Origin: Lentisphaeria bacterium
GTDB lineage: Bacteria; Verrucomicrobiota; Lentisphaeria; Victivallales; UBA1829
Direction of reading: 5' to 3'
Assembly: GCA_017456805.1 (NCBI GenBank)
Contig: JAFTIQ010000011.1
Span: 1 to 48,594 of the forward strand
DNA length: 48,594 bases
Shown here: piece by piece, positions 36,211 through 43,840 of the stretch
Layout of the letters: each line of letters opens with the position of its first letter
Position numbering within the stretch: position 1 is the first letter of the stretch
Made by a program: the position numbers and the translations under genes
Notes under the pieces: model-generated
What the model saw: the letters and a program-made list of their open reading frames with translations, nothing else
Database searches by the model: none
Told to the model about the DNA's origin: nothing

Positions 36211-37428
36211 ATGGAATTTGTAGAAAATGGGGGAGTGACCTCCCCGGCGGGCTTTCAGGCGGCAGGGATCGTTTGCGGATTAAAGCGGACAGGTGCGGCA
36301 GATCTTGCATTGCTGAAGTCAGATAGAGATTGTAATTTTGCAGGTACTTTTACATCCAATCTTTTCCCGGCGGCTCCTGTACAGCTCTGCAAAGAACGGG
36401 TTCTGAATCAGAAAACTGTCCGTGCAGTGGTTGTAAACAGCGGAGTTGCCAATGCCTGTGTTGGCGAAGGGGGCTATACCGACGCCGTCAGAATGTGTGA
36501 GATCACTGCCCGGGAACTGGGATTGAAAACCGAAGAAGTCATGGTTTCATCCACCGGAAGAATCGGCAACCGCCTTCCTATGGATATCATTGAAAAAGGG
36601 ATCGGAATCGCTGCAAAGCAACTCTCTTATGAAGGCGGAGCCGCTGCGGCACGCGCTATCATGACGACTGACACCCGCCCGAAGGAAATTGCTGTTTCCT
36701 TTGAAGTCAACGGCAAGAAAGTGACCATCGGCGGAATGTGCAAAGGAGCCGGAATGATCGCGCCGATGATGACCGTTCCCCATGCAACGATGCTCTGTTA
36801 CATCACCACAGACGCGGAAGTTTCCAATCAGATGCTCTCCGGAATGATCGGGGAATCTGTTTCCGCCTCCTTCAACCGGGTGAATGTGGATGGCGATATG
36901 AGCACAAACGATACTGTTCTTCTGTTTGCCAACGGTGCTTCCGGAGTCAAAATCGAAGCCGGAACCGCTGCTGAGAAAGAATTCCGGAATGCGCTGAATG
37001 CCGTAACCGTATTCCTGGCGAAAGCGATTGCCATGGATGGAGAAGGTGCCACAAAATTTGTGACGGTGGAAGTTAAGGGTGCAGCTTCTGATGAAGAAGC
37101 GGAATACTGTGCACGGACCATTGCCAACTCCATGCTGTGCAAAACCGCCTGGTTCGGCTGTGATCCCAACTGGGGCCGTGTCCTTGCGGCTGCCGGAAGA
37201 TCCGGAGCAAAATTCTCCCCTGAGAATGTCTCTCTCGACTATGATGAAATGGCAGTTGTCCGTCACGGAATTGATGCCGGGACACCGGAGCCGGAACTTT
37301 GCAAAGTTATGGCGCGGAAGGAGTTCACGATTCATCTGGATCTTGGTGAAGGGAATGGCTCTTTCATTGTATGGACCTGCGACATTTCCCACGAATATGT
37401 AACGATCAATGCAGATTATCATACCTGA
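36211..37428 (+). CDS. argJ: Bifunctional glutamate N-acetyltransferase/ornithine acetyltransferase
   Basis: The 405-residue enzyme transfers acetyl from N-acetylornithine to glutamate (and may use acetyl-CoA), cycling the acetyl group in arginine synthesis. The autocleavage site is in HATMLCYI (Ala-Thr, Thr as new N-terminal nucleophile), downstream of KGAGMIAPMM. The C-terminal chain has DGEGATKF and GCDPNWGR. I chose ATG 36211 with AGAAAGGA upstream; a TTG two codons earlier is in frame. It is followed by argB 24 bp later. Confidence 0.96.
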   Translation: MEFVENGGVTSPAGFQAAGIVCGLKRTGAADLALLKSDRDCNFAGTFTSNLFPAAPVQLCKERVLNQKTVRAVVVNSGVANACVGEGGYTDAVRMCEITARELGLKTEEVMVSSTGRIGNRLPMDIIEKGIGIAAKQLSYEGGAAAARAIMTTDTRPKEIAVSFEVNGKKVTIGGMCKGAGMIAPMMTVPHATMLCYITTDAEVSNQMLSGMIGESVSASFNRVNVDGDMSTNDTVLLFANGASGVKIEAGTAAEKEFRNALNAVTVFLAKAIAMDGEGATKFVTVEVKGAASDEEAEYCARTIANSMLCKTAWFGCDPNWGRVLAAAGRSGAKFSPENVSLDYDEMAVVRHGIDAGTPEPELCKVMARKEFTIHLDLGEGNGSFIVWTCDISHEYVTINADYHT

Positions 37429-37452
37429 TAACAGAGAAAGGAATCAATAGAA

Positions 37453-38325
37453 ATGCAAGCTATGGAAAAAGCCGAAGTGCTGAATGAAGCACTTCCTTAT
37501 ATTCAGGCATTCCGCGATCAGATTGTAGTGGTCAAATTCGGCGGAAGCGCAATGGAAGATCCCCAGCTCACCTTGAAAACCATGCGCGATATTGTGCTTC
37601 TGGAAGCAATCGGAATGAAGCCTGTTGTCGTTCACGGCGGAGGAAAAGCGATCACCGCCCGTCTGAAAGAATTGAATATCGAAACTGTATTCGTCAACGG
37701 CCTCCGCAAGACCTGCGAAAAAACCATTGCCGTTGTGGATGATGTTCTCCATAATCAGACAAACCGTCATTTGGTTTCCGGGATTCTCGGAGCGGGCGGA
37801 AAAGGAACTCAGATCTCCGGGAAAAATATTCTCCGTGCAAAACGGCTCACCTCCAAAGATCCCCAGACCGGCGAAGAACTTGATATCGGATTTGTGGGCG
37901 GGATCATTGCTGTTGATACAGCACCGGTGCTGGACGCGCTGCGCCACAATTTCATCCCTGTGATCGTGCCGCTGGCAACCGATTTCTATGGACAGCCCTA
38001 CAACGTCAATGCAGATATGGCGGCATGTGACATTGCAAAGGCACTGAAAGCCAGAAAACTGATGTTCCTGAGCGATGTCCCGGGAATTCTGAAAGATCCC
38101 AAAGATGAATCCACCCTGATCTCCTCCATCAAAGTTGCAGAAGTTCCCGGATTGATCGCTGAAGGTGTGCTGTCCGGCGGAATGCTGCCCAAAATCAACA
38201 GTTCTGTCGATGCGCTGGAAAACGGAGTCGGAGAAGTTCACATGATCGATGGCAGAGTCGAACACTCTCTGCTGCTTGAGATCTTCACCGACCGGGGAAT
38301 CGGAACCGAAATCGTAAAATCATAA
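37453..38325 (+). CDS. argB: Acetylglutamate kinase
   Basis: The 290-residue amino-acid-kinase-fold enzyme phosphorylates N-acetylglutamate. Motifs: VVVKFGGSAM (about 25-34), VVHGGGKAI, NVNADMAACDIA and FLSDVPGIL. The N-terminal helix before the first strand (AEVLNEALPYIQAF) is typical of arginine-sensitive hexameric NAGKs, so feedback inhibition by arginine is plausible. AAAGGA lies about 10 bp before the ATG. Second gene after argJ. Confidence 0.97.
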   Translation: MQAMEKAEVLNEALPYIQAFRDQIVVVKFGGSAMEDPQLTLKTMRDIVLLEAIGMKPVVVHGGGKAITARLKELNIETVFVNGLRKTCEKTIAVVDDVLHNQTNRHLVSGILGAGGKGTQISGKNILRAKRLTSKDPQTGEELDIGFVGGIIAVDTAPVLDALRHNFIPVIVPLATDFYGQPYNVNADMAACDIAKALKARKLMFLSDVPGILKDPKDESTLISSIKVAEVPGLIAEGVLSGGMLPKINSSVDALENGVGEVHMIDGRVEHSLLLEIFTDRGIGTEIVKS

Positions 38326-38337
38326 GGAGCCATTCAG

Positions 38338-39048
38338 ATGAAGCCCTGGATTGAAACTCTGCTTGCCTTGCAGTCTCTGGATATGGAACTGCGGGGAATT
38401 GAAACAAAAATCGCCACTTTTCCCTCTGAAAAAGCACGGATCACTGCCGAAGCAAAAGAATCCGAATCAACGGTACTCGCCGCCCGCAGCGAATTGCAGA
38501 ATCTTCAAATGAAGATCAAAAGCGTGGAAGGAAAAGCCGCAGCAGCTCAGGAAGAAGTGCAGAAACTCAGAATTCAATCCGGAACCATCAAAAAGGCAAA
38601 TGAATATGAGGCAATGCTTTCCGTAATCAAAAACAAAGAAGAAGAACAATCTTCTCTGGAAACGGAAGCATTGACCTTGATGGAAGGGGTTCCTCAACTC
38701 CAGAAAAATCTTTCTGCCGCAGAAAAACAGCATGCGGCAGTCGTCAAAAGTTTGCGGGAAGAAGTGGCTGAACTCAAAGAGTATGCCGAAACCCTCAAAC
38801 AGAAATACAAAGAAACCAAGTCTCTGCGGGAAGCTCACGCACAGAATGTCAATCAGAACGCCCTCGAAATCTATCAGAAACTGCTCGCTGATAAAAAAGG
38901 GGAACCGATGGTGGCGGTACTCGACGGAGCAACCTGCGGCTACTGCCGTCTGAAACTGACTCCTCAGACCATCAACAATGCCAAACGCGGGGATATCACG
39001 CTTTGCGATAACTGTTCCCGTATGATCTACCTCCCGGATCAGCCGTAA
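38338..39048 (+). CDS. Coiled-coil protein with C4-type zinc ribbon
   Basis: The 236-residue protein is mainly a long antiparallel coiled coil (about 30-175). It ends with a C4 zinc ribbon (C-G-Y-C near 201-204 and C-D-N-C near 223-226). This is the widespread 'zinc ribbon domain-containing, CT398-like' family of unknown exact role; Chlamydia CT398 has been linked to sigma-54 and type III secretion proteins. AAGGAGCC precedes the ATG, 12 bp after argB. It joins argB and murC in one transcript. Confidence 0.85.
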   Translation: MKPWIETLLALQSLDMELRGIETKIATFPSEKARITAEAKESESTVLAARSELQNLQMKIKSVEGKAAAAQEEVQKLRIQSGTIKKANEYEAMLSVIKNKEEEQSSLETEALTLMEGVPQLQKNLSAAEKQHAAVVKSLREEVAELKEYAETLKQKYKETKSLREAHAQNVNQNALEIYQKLLADKKGEPMVAVLDGATCGYCRLKLTPQTINNAKRGDITLCDNCSRMIYLPDQP

Positions 39049-39049
39049 T

Positions 39050-40324
39050 ATGTCTTTGAAATATGTTCATTTCATCGGCTGCGGCGGCGCAGGAACTCAG
39101 CCGCTGGCTCTGATCTTTCATGAACTGGGATACTCCTGTTCCGGTTCAGATCTGATTTCCAACGCCCGGACTGAAGCTCTGAAAACTGCCGGGATAACTG
39201 TTGCAGAGCCCGGACACCGGAAAGAAAATCTCCCGGCAGAAGCCGCTGCGGAAAATGCACTTGTCGTGTATTCTTCTGCGGCGACTCCGGAAAATCCGGA
39301 ACTTCAGGAGGCCTCTTCCCGGGGAATCCGGGCGGTCAGACGCGGCGAAGCACTTGCTATTATTGCAGAACGGTTCCCAGTGACGGTCGCTGTCGGCGGC
39401 TCCCATGGGAAAACGTCTGTCACCTCCTCTATTGTGCATATTCTCAAAGAATTGGGAAAAGATCCCGGCTATCTGATCGGCGGGAATCTCTGCGGGAATC
39501 CGGTATCAGGAACAGCCGGTTCCGGCAGGATTTTTGTCTCAGAAGTGGATGAAAGTGATTCCACGATCGCCTGTTTTCATGCAACGCTCGGGATCGTCAC
39601 CAATGTGGAAGATGACCATTGCTGGAGTGTCGGAGGCGTGGAAAATCTGTTCAACAGTTTCCGCACGTTTGCCGCCCATGCAGAACGGTTTTTCTATGTT
39701 CCGGGCGCAAATCCAAACCGGATTTTTCAGGAATTTTCCGGAAAAAGCACCTGCTTGCAGGATATTCCGGAAGCCCTCCGGAACCGGATCGGATGGGGCG
39801 GATTCCAACGGGAAAATGCTGCAGTGGCAGTAAAAGCGGTTTCCATGATCTATCCTGAGATCCCCCTGGAAACGATTCTGAAAGCAATGCTGACTTTCCC
39901 CGGTGTGGAACGGAGAATGACCATCCGGAAACAGACGGAAACATATCTGGTGATCGAAGATTATGCGCATCATCCGACCGAGCTTGCGGCATCCATATCT
40001 GCGTTCCGTGAAACCTATCCCGGGAAACGGCTGGTGCTGATTTTCCAGCCGCATCGTTACGCCAGACTTCAACGGTATTTTGAAGAATTCCGGGAAGTTC
40101 TTTCCCGGGCAGACCGGATTTTCATCACCCCTGTTTTTGCCGCTTGGACCGCCAATGCACCGGTCAATTCGCGTACTTTAGCAGATGCGATCGGGGAAAA
40201 AGCAACAGCTTTGGACGGTTCCTGGGAAGAGATCGGTTTCTCTGTACAACAGGAATTGCGTAAGAATGACATTGCGGCTGTCATTGGTGCCGGTGATCTT
40301 CCCGCGGTTTTCCAGTATCTCTGA
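39050..40324 (+). CDS. murC: Mur ligase, MurC type (UDP-N-acetylmuramate-L-alanine ligase)
   Basis: The product has 424 residues, shorter than usual (about 450-490). N-terminal FIGCGGAG binds UDP-sugar. The P-loop is GGSHGKTSVTS (usual GTHGKT), central FVSEVDESDST and IVTNVEDDH match MurC rather than Mpl, and YAHHPTE and FQPHRYARL lie in the C-terminal domain. It adds L-Ala to UDP-MurNAc in peptidoglycan synthesis. Divergence at GIGG and GTHGKT leaves room for a MurC-like ligase of different specificity. Starts 1 bp after the preceding stop. Confidence 0.78.
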   Translation: MSLKYVHFIGCGGAGTQPLALIFHELGYSCSGSDLISNARTEALKTAGITVAEPGHRKENLPAEAAAENALVVYSSAATPENPELQEASSRGIRAVRRGEALAIIAERFPVTVAVGGSHGKTSVTSSIVHILKELGKDPGYLIGGNLCGNPVSGTAGSGRIFVSEVDESDSTIACFHATLGIVTNVEDDHCWSVGGVENLFNSFRTFAAHAERFFYVPGANPNRIFQEFSGKSTCLQDIPEALRNRIGWGGFQRENAAVAVKAVSMIYPEIPLETILKAMLTFPGVERRMTIRKQTETYLVIEDYAHHPTELAASISAFRETYPGKRLVLIFQPHRYARLQRYFEEFREVLSRADRIFITPVFAAWTANAPVNSRTLADAIGEKATALDGSWEEIGFSVQQELRKNDIAAVIGAGDLPAVFQYL

Positions 40325-40376
40325 CCATACAAGTTTCCTTCAGATCCTCAGGCGAAAATGAAAACTTTTTATAAAA

Positions 40377-40390
40377 TTAGAATTATCTAA
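40377..40390. promoter_or_regulatory. TTAG-N6-CTAA palindrome 1 (putative metal-repressor operator)
   Basis: TTAG-AATTAT-CTAA, one base before the -35 of the promoter at 40392-40419. It resembles the DtxR/IdeR/MntR-type operator core (TTAGG...CCTAA). Assignment is inference; no such repressor gene is in the window. Confidence 0.55.
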
Positions 40391-40391
40391 C

Positions 40392-40419
40392 TTGACTTTT
40401 TATTTTTCTGTGATATATT
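40392..40419 (+). promoter_or_regulatory. Promoter P1 of the Hmu-like operon
   Basis: TTGACT (40392-40397), 16-bp spacer, TATATT (40414-40419), with TG-A extended -10. Palindrome 1 touches its upstream edge. Confidence 0.75.
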
Positions 40420-40484
40420 ACGGGGAAACAGAATAATTGAACAGCAAGCCTTATTTGTTTTGCTCATTTATTTCTGTTCTTTTT

Positions 40485-40513
40485 TTGGCTTTTAAATTAG
40501 TTTTACCTAATAT
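40485..40513 (+). promoter_or_regulatory. Promoter P2 of the Hmu-like operon, overlapped by palindrome 2
   Basis: TTGGCT (40485-40490), 17-bp spacer, TAATAT (40508-40513). The second TTAG-N6-CTAA palindrome (TTAG-TTTTAC-CTAA, 40497-40510) covers the spacer and part of the -10, the usual place for a repressor site. Confidence 0.55.
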
Positions 40514-40604
40514 TAAGACAAAAAAGGACACAAAGATTTTGCCGGTGCAAATAACTGCAGCAGTTGAGCTGCCAATTTTTCATAACAAAACAAGAGCGGA
40601 GAAA

Positions 40605-40814
40605 ATGAATCAGACGACACAACAAGAGGATGATGAAAAAAAAGCGAAAGCAAGATTGCTCAGCTCCTTTGACTATCTGTTGAACCATAACGGTTCGGGT
40701 CATTTGGAAGTGAACACGAAAATCCTGAAACGCGGTCAGAAAGAGGTTACAATTCAATGCAGCCGCTGTCACCGTTTTATTGTGGACATGAAAGAAGAAC
40801 AAGGAGGGAACTGA
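40605..40814 (+). CDS. Small CxxC protein leading the Hmu-like operon
   Basis: The product has 69 residues from ATG 40605 (GAGCGGAG upstream). A longer frame from TTG 40437 crosses promoter P2, so I rejected it. The N-terminal half is charged and helical. The C-terminal half has ILKRGQKEVTIQCSRCHRFIVD, with one CxxC and nearby His, which could bind a metal or Fe-S or be a half zinc ribbon. No family recognised. It is cytoplasmic. It lies 123 bp before the pseudopilin gene; a hairpin (GCTGTC/GACAGC, 40893-40909) in that gap may separate or tune expression. Confidence 0.65.
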   Translation: MNQTTQQEDDEKKAKARLLSSFDYLLNHNGSGHLEVNTKILKRGQKEVTIQCSRCHRFIVDMKEEQGGN

Positions 40815-40892
40815 CAGACGATTTATTCTCTATCCGGGTGCGCCGGAAGATTTTCTATATTTCGCTCTTGGGGAGCATAAGCCCGTTTTCAG

Positions 40893-40909
40893 GCTGTCAA
40901 GGGGACAGC
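40893..40909 (+). other. Small hairpin before the pseudopilin gene
   Basis: GCTGTC (40893-40898) and GACAGC (40904-40909) enclose AAGGG. No T-run follows, so it is not a standard terminator. It may be a processing or mRNA-stability element. The next RBS lies about 20 bp downstream. Confidence 0.35.
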
Positions 40910-40937
40910 TCAAAGTTTAAAACAGAAAGGGCAGAAA

Positions 40938-41723
40938 ATGCACAAAAGACTTTTTACACTTATCGAACTTTTAGTTGTAGTAGCGATCATCGCAATTCTT
41001 GCCGGGATGCTGCTGCCGGCACTCAATAACTCACGAAGCAAAGCTCAAAGCACCAACTGTTTGACAAGGATCCGTCAAATCGGCATGGCAGATGCACAAT
41101 ATCAGAATGATTACGAATATTTTGTGCCAGCGACAGAAATGATGTTCGGTGACATGAAAGGCTGGGCGGGCCGCCGTTCCTCCAGCGGGATGTTTGACTT
41201 CACTCAGGAAGGATATTTGACACCTTATCTGAACAAAATGGCTTCCGGTTCTTCGCTTTCAAATAATATTAAAAACAACATTGTTTTCTGTACTCATCCG
41301 GAAGTTGAACGTTTTCTTGGTGCCAACGGGCATACTGTCAGCAGTACTCCCGGGACCGGGATCGGAGCGAATACAGTGATCCACGGCTGGGAATCAGTTC
41401 CCCCAAGCATGGCAAATATGGCATCCATGCTCGCCTCCCGCATGGCAAAACGTCCCGGAAAAATCACAAGTCCTTCTGCGATCGTAAGTTTCGGGGATCA
41501 GGGCGGAAGCATGAGCACCAGTGAACTGGGATATGGAATCGATAATGAAACCACAAGCTTCCGTCATGACAGAAGAGCAAACATTGTATGGGCAGACGGT
41601 CATGGAACGTCTGAACTATACGGGTATCTTGCGGACAATGTGAAGTTGGTCGGCGGGCTGGGCGATGATAGTGAAGATGACCGGAAATATGACCCGGCAT
41701 CCGATTATTCGGCATCGAATTGA
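40938..41723 (+). CDS. Type II pseudopilin-like protein with H-X9-DG motif
   Basis: The 261-residue protein has a class III prepilin signal: MHKR then [19 protein letters not shown], with Glu at +5-type position and a single hydrophobic helix. The C-terminal part has [14 protein letters not shown], fitting H-X9-DG exactly. Such proteins are numerous in Planctomycetota and Lentisphaerota and are thought to form type II secretion-like pseudopili or surface-linked proteins. It lies 9 bp before the 41733 gene and so is in the same transcript as the Hmu-like genes. A role in heme capture in place of HmuY is speculation. Confidence 0.88.
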   Translation: MHKRLFTLIELLVVVAIIAILAGMLLPALNNSRSKAQSTNCLTRIRQIGMADAQYQNDYEYFVPATEMMFGDMKGWAGRRSSSGMFDFTQEGYLTPYLNKMASGSSLSNNIKNNIVFCTHPEVERFLGANGHTVSSTPGTGIGANTVIHGWESVPPSMANMASMLASRMAKRPGKITSPSAIVSFGDQGGSMSTSELGYGIDNETTSFRHDRRANIVWADGHGTSELYGYLADNVKLVGGLGDDSEDDRKYDPASDYSASN

Positions 41724-41732
41724 GGTGATAAC

Positions 41733-42182
41733 ATGACGATGAAGCAAATTATATTTCTGACTGTTTTTGCTCTGATCGGCGGTGTTGTGTTTGCGATTCA
41801 GATGAAACAGGAACCGGCTTATGTTGCGGAAATGGATCAGGCATTGCCGCGGGAACAGGAAGAGATTTCCCGTTTTCTTCAGAAGACAGCCGAGTTGTGC
41901 AAGCGTTCGGATCAGCGGATTTTGGAATCTGCGTTTCTGTTGAACAAAGCTGACCGTTTGGTTTTACAGTATGAAATGGGACAGGATCCTGTGAAAGAAA
42001 GCGTTTCCATTTTGAAAAAATACAAGGATCTGCTTTCCGGAGAGAAAGAGATCCAGGTATTGAAAAGCAACCGGAATCTGTGTTATCTGAACATTCCTTG
42101 CGAGGAAGGAACATTGCAGATTCATCTTGTCCGGCGGAAAGGATATCTCCGGTTTTCAAAGGTAGCGGTTGATCCGAAATGA
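41733..42182 (+). CDS. Membrane-anchored protein of unknown function in the Hmu-like operon
   Basis: The 149-residue protein has one N-terminal hydrophobic segment (about 5-21, IIFLTVFALIGGVVFAI). This is a signal peptide or anchor. A helical stretch follows (about 30-95) and then a small beta-rich end (LCYLNIPCEEGTLQIHLVRRKGY). Two Cys in the mature part may pair. GAGGTGAT lies before the ATG. Its TGA overlaps the ATG of the HmuT-like gene (ATGA 42179-42182). No family recognised; position suggests a periplasmic accessory subunit. Confidence 0.7.
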   Translation: MTMKQIIFLTVFALIGGVVFAIQMKQEPAYVAEMDQALPREQEEISRFLQKTAELCKRSDQRILESAFLLNKADRLVLQYEMGQDPVKESVSILKKYKDLLSGEKEIQVLKSNRNLCYLNIPCEEGTLQIHLVRRKGYLRFSKVAVDPK

Positions 42183-42937
42183 TCGTTTTCATTTTAACAG
42201 TATTGATTCTGGCGAGCTGGCAGAGTTTCTGCAAGCTCGCCCTGCTCCCGCTGAAAGTTGCGGGAGCTGCAGCAATCCTTTTCATGATGCTTCCTTTTTT
42301 GTTTGAAGAAAAGATTGCATCATCCAGTATGCTGAATTTGAAGCAGATCCTGACAGATCCTGCGAATCTGGAAAACTGGTGTGCATTGATTGTCATTCAG
42401 GAATTGCTGACACTTGTGATCGGCTTTTCTTTGCTGTCGGACCATTCTGAAGAAGGGATTCACGGCAGAATAGAAAGGGAATCTGGCTTGATTCAAACGC
42501 TGAAGAAGCTGAAGAAACTGAAATACATCATCTTTTTACCATCGTTTCTTCTTCCGTCAGGAATTCTTTATCTGCAGATGTATTTCTTCAACCGGTTTAC
42601 CGGTATGGAATTCAGGAAATTGAGTATTCTGGTATCATTGGCTGTCGGAATTTCGCTGCTGCTGACGGTGATTGTATTGAAGTTGCTGCGGCGTGATTTA
42701 AGATCGCGGGTTTTGACGGTTCTTCATGCAGAATTCTGCTTATTGACCGCGGCGATATTTCTTCCGGTCGCAGCCGGTGCGAAGCTGATTCCTTCCACTG
42801 AGGTTTTTGATTTCCGTTCTCCGCTTTACCTGATCGCAGGGGGAGTTGGGATTACAATATTATTCACAATTATATTTTACTGTTACAGAAAAAAGAAGGA
42901 AAGGAGATTCCATGTCAACCGTAACACAAATACTTAA
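42179..42937 (+). CDS. HmuT-like polytopic membrane protein
   Basis: The 252-residue protein has about six membrane segments (near 2-18, 24-44, 68-88, 115-135, 150-170, 182-205, 220-240). It occupies the place of HmuT, the integral membrane protein before HmuU/HmuV/HmuS in Bacteroidota heme loci; sequence similarity is judged by topology and order only. Its 3' end overlaps the next gene by 26 bp, so that gene's RBS (AAGGAG 42901-42906) is inside this coding region. It could be a permease or channel partner for the ExbB-like subunit. Confidence 0.7.
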   Translation: MIVFILTVLILASWQSFCKLALLPLKVAGAAAILFMMLPFLFEEKIASSSMLNLKQILTDPANLENWCALIVIQELLTLVIGFSLLSDHSEEGIHGRIERESGLIQTLKKLKKLKYIIFLPSFLLPSGILYLQMYFFNRFTGMEFRKLSILVSLAVGISLLLTVIVLKLLRRDLRSRVLTVLHAEFCLLTAAIFLPVAAGAKLIPSTEVFDFRSPLYLIAGGVGITILFTIIFYCYRKKKERRFHVNRNTNT

Positions 42938-43505
42938 TTGGATTTCAAACAGTCTATTATTGCCGGTGATCGTTCTTTTGCTGGCGGCACTGGTTCTTTC
43001 ATTGATTTCTCTGGGAGGATTCTGTGCATCTTACATCATGCTTTTACAGGAACGCCGGAAACGGATCATGCTTTTGGAAAAGATCCGGAAAAGTTCAAAT
43101 TTCCGGGAGGAGGATCTTTCTGATGACGGAATTTTTTCCGGTCATTTACGCCGGATGTTCCAGTTTCAGTTCAATGAATTGGAATGTGAGAAATACATAA
43201 CGGAAACAGAACTTGAGTATGAACGTGATTTGGAACGCTCCAAGTTTCTGACAAAGGTCGGGCCGATGCTTGGGCTGATGGGTACACTTATTCCGATGGG
43301 GCCTGCACTTGCGGGGCTTGCCTCCGGCGATATTGCAAATATGGCATACAACATGCAGATCGCATTTGCAACGACAGTCGTCGGCTGTGTCATTGCGGGG
43401 ATCGCACTCCTGGTTTATTCCGTCAAAAAACATTGGTATGTGGAAGAAATTTCAAATCTCCGGTATGTGCTTGACCGGAAACTCGAAGAGGAACATATCT
43501 CATGA
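42912..43505 (+). CDS. MotA/TolQ/ExbB-type proton channel subunit (HmuU-like)
   Basis: The product has 197 residues from ATG 42912, with AAGGAG 5 bp upstream; an earlier in-frame start (42846) lacks an RBS. It has an N-terminal membrane helix (about 18-42), a charged cytoplasmic helical region, and the diagnostic ExbB/TolQ segment with GPMLGLMGTLIPMGPAL (about 121-137). A final membrane helix with TTVVGCVIAGIALLVY follows. Such proteins form pentameric proton-driven motors with an ExbD-like partner. Here the partner is the DUF2149 protein whose ATG overlaps this stop by 4 bases. HmuU of Bacteroidota is the closest named relative by context. Confidence 0.88.
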   Translation: MSTVTQILNWISNSLLLPVIVLLLAALVLSLISLGGFCASYIMLLQERRKRIMLLEKIRKSSNFREEDLSDDGIFSGHLRRMFQFQFNELECEKYITETELEYERDLERSKFLTKVGPMLGLMGTLIPMGPALAGLASGDIANMAYNMQIAFATTVVGCVIAGIALLVYSVKKHWYVEEISNLRYVLDRKLEEEHIS

Positions 43506-43840
43506 AGTATCGGAACCGATATCATTCCATGAGGGATACGGACGATATTGACCCCATGGGCAGTCTTGTAAACCTGTTTGACGTTTCCATGGTTTTTGCG
43601 GTGGCATTGATGGTGGCGTTTGTTATCCAGAGCCGCATGACAGAATTCCTGACCGCGGAAGACGCCACATTCGTCAAAAATGCCGGAAAGGCAGATATGG
43701 AAATCATTGTAAAAAAAGATAATAAGATCACCCGTTACAAATCAGAAAGAAGTTCCGGGTCCGGGAAAGGACGCCGGGTCGGAATTGCTTATCAATTGGA
43801 AAACGGGGAAGTGATCTACGTTCCGGAGGAAGCAAAATGA
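43502..43840 (+). CDS. DUF2149 protein (HmuV-like)
   Basis: The 112-residue protein has an N-terminal Asp/Pro motif (DIDPMGSLVNLFD), one membrane helix (about 27-44) and a small soluble domain ending GIAYQLENGEVIYVPEE. This is the DUF2149 layout, similar in topology to ExbD/TolR, with an Asp close to the helix (D28 in LFDVSM) that could be the proton-path residue. It overlaps both neighbours by 4 bp (43502-43505, 43837-43840), so stoichiometric coupling with the ExbB-like protein and HmuS-like protein is likely. Confidence 0.85.
   Translation: MKYRNRYHSMRDTDDIDPMGSLVNLFDVSMVFAVALMVAFVIQSRMTEFLTAEDATFVKNAGKADMEIIVKKDNKITRYKSERSSGSGKGRRVGIAYQLENGEVIYVPEEAK

Noticed and set aside
40437..40604. 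TTG-started extension of the CxxC mini-protein
   Set aside because: Begins about 18 bp after P1's -10 without an RBS and spans promoter P2 and palindrome 2; ATG 40605 has an RBS.
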